NCBI GenBank assembly: GCA_964003245.1
Contig: CAXFIU010000001.1
Coordinates: 69,926-133,925 of the forward strand
DNA length: 64,000 nucleotides
Origin: MGIIb-O2 sp964003245
GTDB lineage: Archaea > Thermoplasmatota > Poseidoniia > Poseidoniales > Thalassarchaeaceae
Direction: 5' to 3'
Shown here piece by piece: positions 27,673 to 35,697 of this stretch. The stretch's first letter is position 1. Every line of letters starts with the position of its first letter. A model generated the notes under the pieces. The model was not told where the DNA came from. It saw only the letters and a list, made by a program, of their open reading frames with translations, and did no database searches. Made by a program: the position numbers and the translations under genes.

Positions 27673-28461
27673 ATGGCTATTACAGTCGAACATCTACCTA
27701 ACAATGTGGCTTTGGTCACTTTATCTGCAGAAACATCAAGAAATGGATTAAATATTGAATCTACAAAATCCATGTCGGATATTATAGATAACTTACTTGA
27801 AGACTCCTCAATAAAATCAATAGTAATAACAGGAACTGGAAAATTCTTCTGTTCTGGAGCTGATATAGACTCATTTGCTTCCGCAATAGATGACGGTAGT
27901 ATTTCTGATTTAGTTGGTGGCCTGACATCAATCCTACACCCTATGGAATTGAAAATTCGTGCCTCTGAGAAAATCTTTGTTGCAGCAATAAATGGTTCTG
28001 CTGCGGGCGGTGGTTTGGGTTTAGCTTTGTGTGCTGATTATAGAGTATGTGTTCCTGAAGCAAAGTTAGCCGCAGCATTCTTTTCTCTAGGTTTGTCTCC
28101 TGATGGCGGCACTACGTGGTTACTTCCTAGACTTGTTGGAACACAACGAACCAAAAAATTCTTTTTTGAAAATGAAGTATGGAGTGGAGAAAAGGCATTA
28201 GAATACGGTGCCGTTGACGAATTATCCGAATCTGGAGAACTTCTAGAATGCGCAATTAGAGTAGCAGAAAAATGGGGTAATTGGGCAGAAGCAAGTCGCA
28301 GATCTACTAAACAATTAATCGATGCTTCAACATCTACTTTCATGGAAACTCAACTTGAGTTCGAAAGACTACTAATTACTAATTCATCTTTAACCCCTGA
28401 TTTCGCAGAAGGAGTATCTGCATTTCTAGAGAAGAGAAGTCCGATTTTTGGTGAAGAATAA
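27673..28461 (+). CDS. PaaG-like enoyl-CoA isomerase
   Basis: Crotonase-fold protein of 262 residues. It has FFCSGADIDSF and GSAAGGGLGLALCADYRV for the oxyanion hole. The hydratase Glu residues are absent; instead it reads AAFFSLGLSPDGGTTWLLPRLVG, very like E. coli PaaG (AFSKLGLIPDCGGTWLLPR), where the Asp is catalytic. The C-terminal FAEGVSAFLEKRSPIF matches the PaaG ending as well. PaaG isomerises ring-epoxide CoA to oxepin-CoA and double bonds in later intermediates; related enzymes are delta3,delta2-enoyl-CoA isomerases. Lies on the opposite strand inside the acyl-CoA cluster. Confidence 0.85.
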   Translation: MAITVEHLPNNVALVTLSAETSRNGLNIESTKSMSDIIDNLLEDSSIKSIVITGTGKFFCSGADIDSFASAIDDGSISDLVGGLTSILHPMELKIRASEKIFVAAINGSAAGGGLGLALCADYRVCVPEAKLAAAFFSLGLSPDGGTTWLLPRLVGTQRTKKFFFENEVWSGEKALEYGAVDELSESGELLECAIRVAEKWGNWAEASRRSTKQLIDASTSTFMETQLEFERLLITNSSLTPDFAEGVSAFLEKRSPIFGEE

Positions 28462-28467
28462 CTTTTA

Positions 28468-28737
28468 TCACTCAACTCTTCTTAAGTTAATAACGCCGTA
28501 CATTAAAGTCAAGATACATGCTAAAGCTGCAAGATTTGAGATAATTATAGAAATCGAGCCAATAATTAAACCATAAATTAGCCATAACAATAATGCAGTA
28601 CAAATTAAGTATAGTGTCGGTAATGAGATTCCTTCATGTTTTCTCTGTTTCCAAACTTTCTCTAATTGAGGAATCCAAGCAACTACTCCAAGTGTGCCAG
28701 CAATAATGCCTATCAATTCAACAATAAGACTAGCCAT
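28468..28737 (-). CDS. SemiSWEET / PQ-loop small membrane transporter
   Basis: 89 residues with three hydrophobic helices and the PQ-loop motif VAWIPQLEKVWKQRKHEGIS in the first. Single-repeat SemiSWEET proteins pair to form a small sugar or metabolite channel. It is last in a minus-strand run of five genes, nine bases after the hydroxyacyl-CoA dehydrogenase, so it may move a substrate of that pathway. The substrate is unknown. Confidence 0.85.
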   Translation of the reverse strand: MASLIVELIGIIAGTLGVVAWIPQLEKVWKQRKHEGISLPTLYLICTALLLWLIYGLIIGSISIIISNLAALACILTLMYGVINLRRVE

Positions 28738-28745
28738 TTGAACAC

Positions 28746-29642
28746 CTATCTTGGCAAGTCATCCCTTTCTTTCTTACCGTTTTCATCCCAAATATAAATT
28801 CCTTTATTTGTTTTCTTGCCTAAACTACCTTCTAAAACTAAATTATTTAACAATGAATGAGGTCTATATGATTCATCATTGAAAGATTCTGCCAAACTAT
28901 TCAAGATATCTCTTCTCACATCCAGTCCTACTAAATCTGAAAGCTCCAAAGGCCCCATCGGATGTTTATATCCAAGCTTCATTGCAGTATCGATGTCACT
29001 GGCAGAAGCTACTCCTTGAGACAACATTTTAATCGCTTCGTTTCCAATAATTACTCCTAATCGGCTAGTTGCAAATCCTGGCACATCGTTAACTAGGATT
29101 GTTTCTTTACCTATTTTCATGCCTATTGACTGAGCCAATTTGATAGTTTCTTTAGAGCATTTGTCATGTTTCACTAACTCGAGAAGTTTCATTATAGGTA
29201 CGGGATTAAAAAAATGCATACCAATTACTCTTTCAGGACAGTTAGTGACATTTGCAATCTTTGAAATTGGTAAACTGGAAGTATTGGTAGCAAGTATTGC
29301 ATGCTTTGGAGCTAATTTTTCAATTTTCAAAAAAATCTCTTTTTTCAATTCCATAATTTCTGGAACAGCCTCTATAACCAAGTCAACATTTTCCAGCACC
29401 TCTGATATTTCATAACAAGCTTTTAAATTCAGACTCCATTCTTCTTTCTCATTTTCTCGAGTCTTGCCTTTTTCTATGCCTTTATTCCAAAATGCAAAAA
29501 TTCTTTCCATACCTTTATCCAGACTTTCAGGAAAAGCATCAAAAATCTTGGTTTGCAATCCACTTTGGGCACAAACTTGAGCTATACCTGAACCCATTGT
29601 CCCCGCTCCTATGACCGCCACAGTGCGCACTTGCATACGCAT
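28746..29642 (-). CDS. 3-hydroxyacyl-CoA dehydrogenase (3-hydroxybutyryl-CoA/PaaH type)
   Basis: NAD-dependent oxidation of 3-hydroxyacyl-CoA. 298 residues: Rossmann loop AVIGAGTMGSGIAQVCAQSG, then EAVPEIMELK, NTSSLPISKIA, the catalytic His in ERVIGMHFFNPVPIMKLLELV, and DVPGFATSRLG with the C-terminal helical domain to LGKKTNKGIYIW. Length and motifs suit 3-hydroxybutyryl-CoA dehydrogenase or PaaH. It is in the minus-strand run with the di-iron oxygenase-like gene, which favours a CoA-thioester catabolic role. Confidence 0.93.
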   Translation of the reverse strand: MRMQVRTVAVIGAGTMGSGIAQVCAQSGLQTKIFDAFPESLDKGMERIFAFWNKGIEKGKTRENEKEEWSLNLKACYEISEVLENVDLVIEAVPEIMELKKEIFLKIEKLAPKHAILATNTSSLPISKIANVTNCPERVIGMHFFNPVPIMKLLELVKHDKCSKETIKLAQSIGMKIGKETILVNDVPGFATSRLGVIIGNEAIKMLSQGVASASDIDTAMKLGYKHPMGPLELSDLVGLDVRRDILNSLAESFNDESYRPHSLLNNLVLEGSLGKKTNKGIYIWDENGKKERDDLPR

Positions 29643-29671
29643 ACGTAATGGGCATAGTCAATAGGTATTGC

Positions 29672-30253
29672 TCAATCTTCTCTTCCATATGCTGCTAGAG
29701 CTGACTGAAACAGCCTTTGTCTTGGGACATCATGTTCTAGGAAACATGTAAATGGTGCAACATCTTTCAATAACTCTATCGCACTTACATATGCTCCATA
29801 GATGAACGGGTCAGCTACTTCTGTTTCAGGAATATTAATTCCAATTTTTTCTAATCCTTTTCTAGTATCTTCATCCCATATTGCATACGTATGATGGGTA
29901 AAATGTAAGTATGCAGAGAGCCTTTTAAGATCTGATCTAGGATTTTCTGTAAAACTATCTAATAGAAGTGTGTCTGGATATCTAATTGCATATAGTGCTA
30001 ATTTTACTTCTCTAGTAGTTTCTTCTCGCCATTCTCTTTTATCTAGACCCATCCATTCATCAATCATATCTAACATGTTATTATCATATGGTTTTTTCAC
30101 CATATACAATAATTTTTCATATTCTTCGGCATTCTGTTTTGCAGAATGATGATGTTCATAGAATAATTCGGTTAATCTATCAAAGAATGGTTTACACTTT
30201 TGTTTATCAAAGGCTAATAAGGCTACATGTTGCATATAATCACCAACCAACAA
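29672..30253 (-). CDS. Uncharacterised helical partner of the BoxB-like protein
   Basis: 193 residues, not recognised. Helical and rich in His, Tyr and Asp (LFYEHHHSAKQNAEEYEKLLY; KRLSAYLHFTHHTYAIWDEDTRKGLEKIG). The SAYLHF...IWDEDTRKGL segment vaguely resembles helix-hairpin-helix glycosylase-fold families, where a YLHF...PIWD pattern recurs, but no catalytic residue can be assigned. Its start abuts the stop of the BoxB-like gene with no gap, so the two are translationally linked and probably form one complex. It could be a structural or effector subunit. Start ATG at 30235 (residue 7) is an alternative. Confidence 0.75.
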   Translation of the reverse strand: MLVGDYMQHVALLAFDKQKCKPFFDRLTELFYEHHHSAKQNAEEYEKLLYMVKKPYDNNMLDMIDEWMGLDKREWREETTREVKLALYAIRYPDTLLLDSFTENPRSDLKRLSAYLHFTHHTYAIWDEDTRKGLEKIGINIPETEVADPFIYGAYVSAIELLKDVAPFTCFLEHDVPRQRLFQSALAAYGRED

Positions 30254-31396
30254 TCATTTACCTTTCCATTCTCGATATTGGATCCATTCTTGTTTCATGT
30301 AATCATTCATCAGTTTATGTTCATCTTCTTCTGTAGGTAATACGCTGACTAGATATTCTTGATATTCTTCATCAGATCCTTCGAACTTTTCACCCTTAAT
30401 TGTATAATTCTTTCCAGCATAGTTGCCAATTCCTCGATTAAATCTGTCCGAGGGTATGAAAAGTTCAGGCTCACCTTCTTTCCTAGCGGCACTAATCCTC
30501 CGCATCTCTTCACGAAGCTCCTGGAAATATAAATCTCGACTAGCTTCATTTAAGTGATCTCTATCTGCTTCAATATCGCTTTCTCTTTCATCATATCTTC
30601 CCTTAACGCCATAAACATAAGCCCATTGTGCACTGGTAGAGTCGTCAGTACCAAACAAATCTAGGCCAGTACTAATCCACTTATTCAAATATTTTTGTAA
30701 TAATTCACAAGGTATTACTCCTTGTTTAACGATTCTTCTCAGACCATTTGCTCCGGTTCCAAGATGGAATGATTCTTCTTTAAGCATGGGTCCCATTGAT
30801 GCTGCAAGTGGTTTAAATGAAGACGTGCTGAGCATTTTAAGTTGATATTTCCCGTCTCTATCAATAAAATGCGTAAAACAGAAGAAATCCAGCCAGTGAT
30901 CGATAGGAGCATTGAATGAACCTAGAATTCTTGTTCCATCTTGAGCATTCCTCTCCAATAGCTTTGCTGCTTCTCTAACTCCTTGTTCGCCAAAATAAGT
31001 GCATAGTAAGTAGGCCATTTGCCAACCATGTCTCTGTTCCTCACACATAATTCTTAATGCAGATTTTTTATCATATTCTGTTGGTGCAGTAGCTAAAAGA
31101 TGATTTTGTTGTTCTACACTTGCAAATTCTGTATCTCCTTGTACACTAACCATGCTAATTATTGCATCTCTAATATTCTGTTGTGGTATCTGCATCCTTC
31201 TTTCCCACTTTGGCATACCTTTGAAATCTCCAAACTCAATAGAATCTCCAGCAGTGTCCCAATCAAATTTTATATCGAATCTGTAATCCCCTAACCAAGA
31301 TGGGTCAAAACCAATTCTTGTTTGCCATTCATTGAAGTCTCTAATCCATGCCTCAAAGTTGGGAGTATATCCTTCTACTATTTCGCTACCTGACAT
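30254..31396 (-). CDS. BoxB/PaaA-like di-iron oxygenase
   Basis: 380 residues of the ferritin-like di-iron family. Two ExxH pairs are visible: E-Q-R-H in MCEEQRHGWQMAYLL and E-S-F-H in LKEESFHLGTGANGLRRI. Between them LGSFNAPIDHWLDFFCFTHF, then DRDGKYQLKMLSTSSFKPLA, follow the pattern I recall for benzoyl-CoA 2,3-epoxidase subunit BoxB, and KEESFH also occurs in PaaA. BoxB is about 90 residues longer. These enzymes epoxidise an aromatic ring on a CoA thioester with O2 and a reductase (BoxA or PaaE), neither of which is adjacent. The substrate here is inferred at best. Confidence 0.72.
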   Translation of the reverse strand: MSGSEIVEGYTPNFEAWIRDFNEWQTRIGFDPSWLGDYRFDIKFDWDTAGDSIEFGDFKGMPKWERRMQIPQQNIRDAIISMVSVQGDTEFASVEQQNHLLATAPTEYDKKSALRIMCEEQRHGWQMAYLLCTYFGEQGVREAAKLLERNAQDGTRILGSFNAPIDHWLDFFCFTHFIDRDGKYQLKMLSTSSFKPLAASMGPMLKEESFHLGTGANGLRRIVKQGVIPCELLQKYLNKWISTGLDLFGTDDSTSAQWAYVYGVKGRYDERESDIEADRDHLNEASRDLYFQELREEMRRISAARKEGEPELFIPSDRFNRGIGNYAGKNYTIKGEKFEGSDEEYQEYLVSVLPTEEDEHKLMNDYMKQEWIQYREWKGK

Positions 31397-31450
31397 ATAT
31401 TTGCCGGAGCGATGTTAGTATATGAATAAATGTACATTTAGCACAGAATA

Positions 31451-32311
31451 TTATTTCCCTTTGAACCTAGGTGTTCTACGCTCAACATAGGATGCTATTC
31501 CTTCCTTCGCATCTTCAGATTGGAACAGATCCGACTGTAATTCTCTTTCTAAAGCCAAATGGTATTCAAGAGGTATTTCAATACCGCTTTGTACACTACG
31601 TTTGATATTTCCAATAGCTTTAGCAGCGGCTAGAGGTAAGGTAAATTGTCCAGCATAATCCAATACATCCATTCTAAACTCATCTAAGCTGATACTATCA
31701 TATATGTCATGAACTAAACTCATATCTCTCGCTTCTTCGAATGAAAACTTTCTTCCTGTAACCATTATTTCCATTGCCTTTGCTTTTCCAACTAGTCGTG
31801 ATAATCTTGCAGTACCGCCAGTTCCCGCTAGGACCCCAAGCGAAACTTCTGGTAGACCAATTTGGAAATTACCTTTGTGAGCAATTCTAATATCTGCAGC
31901 CATAGCAATCTCAAGGCCACCTCCAACTGTATGTCCATTAAGTGCAGCAATAACTAATTTTGGAGTTTGTTCAAGACGAGATAGTGTTTCATTAGCATGT
32001 AGGCAAAAGAAATATTTGTATCTCGGAGATAATGTATTAAGATAGTTTATACTTGCTCCTGCTGAGAAAAATTTCCCGCCATGCCCTGTTAATAATATCA
32101 CAGAGACATCTCCGTCGAATCTTGCATTAAGAATTGCCTGATCTATGTCTTCCCACATTTCTCGAGTATAAGTATTAACAGATGTTCTTCCTTCTTCAAG
32201 AGGTTTTCCATCAGTGTCTGATATCAGTTCAATAATGGCTATGCCGTTTTCAGTAACGCCATAATTCACTAGTTTGTTGGGCATAGGCTCAAGGTCTGGC
32301 CATGAAGTCAT
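31451..32311 (-). CDS. Enoyl-CoA hydratase/isomerase family protein
   Basis: 286 residues, crotonase fold, first of the minus-strand five-gene run. Motifs are FFSAGASINYL and HTVGGGLEIAMAADIRIA (oxyanion hole and first Glu), then GLPEVSLGVLAGTGGTARLSRL (second Glu). An extended segment HANETLSRLEQTPK between them is less common. Both Glu residues are kept, so it should hydrate or cleave a CoA thioester. The standard ring-cleaving BoxC is about 550 residues, so it is not a plain BoxC. Confidence 0.88.
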   Translation of the reverse strand: MTSWPDLEPMPNKLVNYGVTENGIAIIELISDTDGKPLEEGRTSVNTYTREMWEDIDQAILNARFDGDVSVILLTGHGGKFFSAGASINYLNTLSPRYKYFFCLHANETLSRLEQTPKLVIAALNGHTVGGGLEIAMAADIRIAHKGNFQIGLPEVSLGVLAGTGGTARLSRLVGKAKAMEIMVTGRKFSFEEARDMSLVHDIYDSISLDEFRMDVLDYAGQFTLPLAAAKAIGNIKRSVQSGIEIPLEYHLALERELQSDLFQSEDAKEGIASYVERRTPRFKGK

Positions 32312-32367
32312 GTCTGTCGCACAGACAATTCGTTAATGAAAGAAACGGAATCAGAGTAATGCTAATT

Positions 32368-33591
32368 TTAAGCATCAGATTCACTGAATGAGAGGTTCGC
32401 ACCACCTTTTCTAACTTCATTCCATTGTTCAGCTATGTGGTTAGCTTTATGGCTGGGTTCCCATAAATCCCTCTTCAAAGATTCTCTAAATGGCATCCTA
32501 TGGACTACCCGTCCATCTTTCAATTTCTTTTTCCTCAACATAGACAATTTAACAAGAGGCCAAAGTGATTTTCTGAAAATACCTGGTTGATATACCCACT
32601 TCATAAAACTCAATCCATCTCCCTTCTTTTCTTGATCTCTCATCCAATATTTTGCTATAAATTTAAATCCTCTATCTCCAACTCTATTCATTAAGAATCT
32701 ATTTATTGCACTTATTTTGATTAAAGGAACAAGTCTTTTCCTTACTTCAATCTCATAGTTACATTGATTCAGAATCGATTGTGCTGCTAGAACTCCACTA
32801 GTAATTGCATACCTCATACCAAAACCCCACATGAAATCCTGCAAACCTCCTGCTTCTCCAACATATATCTTATCTTCATGAATATATTTTTTTGGTAAAC
32901 TGAAGTCACCCTTCCCTCCAACTCTTTTGATAGGTACCCTATTCAATTCGTAGTTTGACTCATACCAAGCTATGGTTTCGTTAAGATACCTGCCGGACTT
33001 CTTTTGTTTTCTCCATAAACATGTACAGATCAGCCCTACTCCATCAATTATTATCAGGTATGAATAGGCGCCTGGTGCCAATTTATCATTCAATTGGAAG
33101 GCTACATGGTTCGGATGATCTGTATGGAAGATTTCTCCAAAAGCAAGTGCACTAGAGTCTTTTGGACCAGCTGCTATGATATCGCAGTCATCAGGACTAA
33201 CTTTAACTCCATAGTGTATTTTAGCACCAGCTGAAATTGCCATCCGTTTGAACCCTTGATCTATACAATGTTCGTCTGTTCCCCTCTCTACAACTCTAAA
33301 AGCCGTACCGTTAGTTATTGGTTTTGTGATGACATCGTCGGGATGAATCAAATCAATAATGTCAAATGCATTTGATTTGAATTCTTCAGGTTCTAGACCC
33401 CAAGATCTCATTTCATCAAAAAAGTCTATTTCACTTGTCCAATTCTCAATTCCTTGAAAATCACCATCAAATCTTGCACCGCTATTTTTACGTATCTCGT
33501 GAACATGAACTTCTTTACCTGCCTTGGCAAGTATTGTCGCTGCAGCAAGGCCAGATAGCCCCGCCCCTAATATGTCGACCCTGTCCTTCAC
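32368..33591 (-). CDS. FAD-dependent oxidoreductase, geranylgeranyl reductase-like
   Basis: A Rossmann FAD motif (DILGAGLSGLAAATILAKAGKEV, shown here in two parts: DILGAGLSGLAAATIL and AKAGKEVHVHE) opens the protein. GDFSLPKKYIHEDKIYVG precedes EAGGLQDFMWGFGMRYAI, the second FAD contact typical of the geranylgeranyl reductase/GGR family that saturates archaeal isoprenoid lipids. The C-terminus is basic and Trp-rich, as in membrane-associated members. I prefer a GTG at 33591 (407 residues), because the ATG at 33651 adds 20 residues and crowds the divergent moaE. Lipid saturation is one option; other FAD monooxygenase-like roles are possible. Confidence 0.75.
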   Translation of the reverse strand: MKDRVDILGAGLSGLAAATILAKAGKEVHVHEIRKNSGARFDGDFQGIENWTSEIDFFDEMRSWGLEPEEFKSNAFDIIDLIHPDDVITKPITNGTAFRVVERGTDEHCIDQGFKRMAISAGAKIHYGVKVSPDDCDIIAAGPKDSSALAFGEIFHTDHPNHVAFQLNDKLAPGAYSYLIIIDGVGLICTCLWRKQKKSGRYLNETIAWYESNYELNRVPIKRVGGKGDFSLPKKYIHEDKIYVGEAGGLQDFMWGFGMRYAITSGVLAAQSILNQCNYEIEVRKRLVPLIKISAINRFLMNRVGDRGFKFIAKYWMRDQEKKGDGLSFMKWVYQPGIFRKSLWPLVKLSMLRKKKLKDGRVVHRMPFRESLKRDLWEPSHKANHIAEQWNEVRKGGANLSFSESDA

Positions 33592-33693
33592 GCATTTGCG
33601 TATGAGGTATGTTGTTTGAAAGGTTTGGTCATTTACAATCAAAGAGTTCATCCGATAATTTGTACTCGAACCGTTCAGAAGTGGGTTACTCAG

Positions 33694-34122
33694 ATGTCAA
33701 AAGAGGAAGTAATCATTAGAATAGAAGAGAGCGAACTCGATCCAAATTTTCTTCGTTCCTTATTGAATATCGAAGGATGTGGAAGTGTAGTTTCATTTGT
33801 AGGATTGACAAGAGGAGATGATAATGGAATTAAAGTCAAGAGACTTGAATTTGATGCTTGGGAAAATAAATTAAATCATATTCTATCAGATATTGCCAAA
33901 ACTTCGATAGATAAATTTAGTGTAAAATCAGTTTTAGTTGCTCATAGAATTGGTATAGTTGAACCATCCGAGCCTATAGTATGTATTCATGTCGGTTCGA
34001 AACATAGAGCGGCCGGCTTCGAAGCTTGTTCTTGGTTAATTAATCAACTTAAATTGCAAGCACCATTGTGGAAAAAAGAAGTAAGATCCGATGGTGAAAT
34101 TTGGAAACAAGGTCTTGGATGA
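33694..34122 (+). CDS. moaE: Molybdopterin synthase catalytic subunit MoaE
   Basis: 142 residues from the ATG at 33694; the longer reading from 33616 adds residues with no counterpart. Conserved parts are CGSVVSFVGLTRGDDNG, LEFDAWE, VAHRIGIVEPSEPIVCIHVGSKHR and the catalytic APLWKKEVRSDGEIW with its Lys residues. With MoaD it inserts sulfur into precursor Z. moaC follows 37 bases downstream, and MoaD is not in the window. Confidence 0.93.
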   Translation: MSKEEVIIRIEESELDPNFLRSLLNIEGCGSVVSFVGLTRGDDNGIKVKRLEFDAWENKLNHILSDIAKTSIDKFSVKSVLVAHRIGIVEPSEPIVCIHVGSKHRAAGFEACSWLINQLKLQAPLWKKEVRSDGEIWKQGLG

Positions 34123-34159
34123 TTTTTTATCCCAGATTTTACTTCCGTTTATCTGAATA

Positions 34160-34654
34160 ATGAGTACTAACTCCGAAGATTCCATGAGCGTTGATGAATT
34201 AAAAGATTCATGGTCTGCTATCGTTGATGTTGGTAGTAAAGAAGTAGTTTTTCGTGAGGCGATCGCGACAGGAGTTTTGGAATTATCATCTTCGGGTATT
34301 GATGCGGTTAAAGGGCGTTCAAAAAAAGGTGATGTCAGAGAAATTTCAACTATTGCCTCAATTCAGGCGGTTAAAGAAACTCCACGAATTTTGCCTCATT
34401 GTCACACTATTCCAATTGAAGGTTGTTCTGTAGAATGGAACATTGAAGGTCATAATCTTAGATGTACGGTTACAGTCCGAACTCATTGGATGACTGGAGT
34501 TGAAATGGAAGCATTATGCGGAGTTAATGCAGGACTACTATGCGCATGGGATATGTTGAAATCTATTGAGAAAGATTCAGAAGGTCAATATCCCGAATCT
34601 AGAATTAATAATGTTCAAGTTATAAAAAAGAGCAAAGGAGACCAACATAATTGA
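34160..34654 (+). CDS. moaC: Cyclic pyranopterin monophosphate synthase MoaC
   Basis: Second step of molybdenum cofactor synthesis. Family motifs are VDVGSKEVVFREAIATG, KGDVREISTIASIQAVKETPRILPHCHT (catalytic His/Lys region), and TGVEMEALCGVNAGLLCAWDMLK, whose Asp and Lys match the active-site pair DMCK. 164 residues. It follows moaE, so the two form a moaE-moaC unit. The IPLCHP loop is altered to LPHCHTIP, but the His pair is kept. Confidence 0.93.
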   Translation: MSTNSEDSMSVDELKDSWSAIVDVGSKEVVFREAIATGVLELSSSGIDAVKGRSKKGDVREISTIASIQAVKETPRILPHCHTIPIEGCSVEWNIEGHNLRCTVTVRTHWMTGVEMEALCGVNAGLLCAWDMLKSIEKDSEGQYPESRINNVQVIKKSKGDQHN

Positions 34655-34679
34655 ATGCTGATTACTACTCCGAAGTGAT

Positions 34680-35630
34680 ATGACAACAGCCGAATTAGAG
34701 AAATACTTTCTTCAAGCCACCGAATCGGCTGCAATTGCTGCATCAAAATGGATAGGTAAGGGAGATGGTAAAGCGGCCGATGGTGCCGCGGTAGAAGCTA
34801 TGAGGGCAGTATTTGATACTGTGCCGTTTGATGGCCGTGTTGCAATTGGAGAAGGAGAGAGGGACGACGCTCCAATGTTGTGGATTGGTGAACCCTTGGG
34901 TTCATTACAAGGAGATACTAATGCACCTACAATCGATATTGCAGTAGATCCTCTAGAATGTACTAATCATGTGGCTTACAATTTACCTAATGCCATGGCT
35001 GTACTGGCAGCAGCCCCAAGGGGGACTCTATTACATGCACCTGATTGCTATATGAATAAGATCTCAGGTTCAGCAGATTTAATGGGCGAGATTTCTTTAG
35101 ATGCCTCAACTTCTTATAATATTGAGGCCACTTCAAATGCTTTAGATAAACCTATTAATTCTCTTAATGTTGTTGTAATGGATCGCCCACGTCATAAAAA
35201 ATTAATTAAGGAATTAAATGATTTATCTGTTAATGTTGTTTTAATTGGTGATGGCGATATCGCTGCTGCTCTGAATGCAGCAGACCCTGAATCTGAAATT
35301 GATCTGTTGATGGGTATTGGAGCCGCACCCGAGGGAGTAATTACTGCCACGGCCTTAAGAGGTATGAATGCACCTTTCCAAGGACGTTTGGTTTTCAAAA
35401 ATGAAGGTCATAGATCTAGGGCTGAGGGAATGATTGATGGAGATATTGAGAGATTGTGGGAGAGAGATGACTTATGTGCCTCTGATGATGCATTGTTCAT
35501 AGGGACCGGAGTTTGTTCAGGACGTACAAAAGGGGTATCTTTAGAAAATGGAAAATATTATGTTGAATCAGAAGTTATCGATGTATCTAATGGAATTCAT
35601 AAATTTGTCCAAGGTTCTCACGATAGTTGA
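34680..35630 (+). CDS. glpX: Fructose-1,6-bisphosphatase class II (GlpX type)
   Basis: Hydrolyses fructose 1,6-bisphosphate in gluconeogenesis. 316 residues, normal size. AAIAASKWIGKGDGKAAD, the metal site VAIGEGERDDAPMLWIGE, AVDPLECTN (family form DPLEGTN), and GDGDIAAAL with GIGAAPEGVITATAL are characteristic. The Gly-to-Cys change in DPLECTN is odd but the acidic ligands are kept. Most archaea use a bifunctional aldolase/phosphatase instead. The class I aldolase gene follows. Confidence 0.95.
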   Translation: MTTAELEKYFLQATESAAIAASKWIGKGDGKAADGAAVEAMRAVFDTVPFDGRVAIGEGERDDAPMLWIGEPLGSLQGDTNAPTIDIAVDPLECTNHVAYNLPNAMAVLAAAPRGTLLHAPDCYMNKISGSADLMGEISLDASTSYNIEATSNALDKPINSLNVVVMDRPRHKKLIKELNDLSVNVVLIGDGDIAAALNAADPESEIDLLMGIGAAPEGVITATALRGMNAPFQGRLVFKNEGHRSRAEGMIDGDIERLWERDDLCASDDALFIGTGVCSGRTKGVSLENGKYYVESEVIDVSNGIHKFVQGSHDS

Positions 35631-35697
35631 TTGTTTCTGGAATGCTAAAGCGATGCCTTCATTTCCTATAACCCTCACGTTGGCATGAGGTTAGTAT

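Noticed and set aside
29672..30253. DNA glycosylase annotation based on the YLHF...IWD segment
   Set aside because: No catalytic Lys/Asp pair or hairpin motif can be placed; the similarity is too weak for a functional call.
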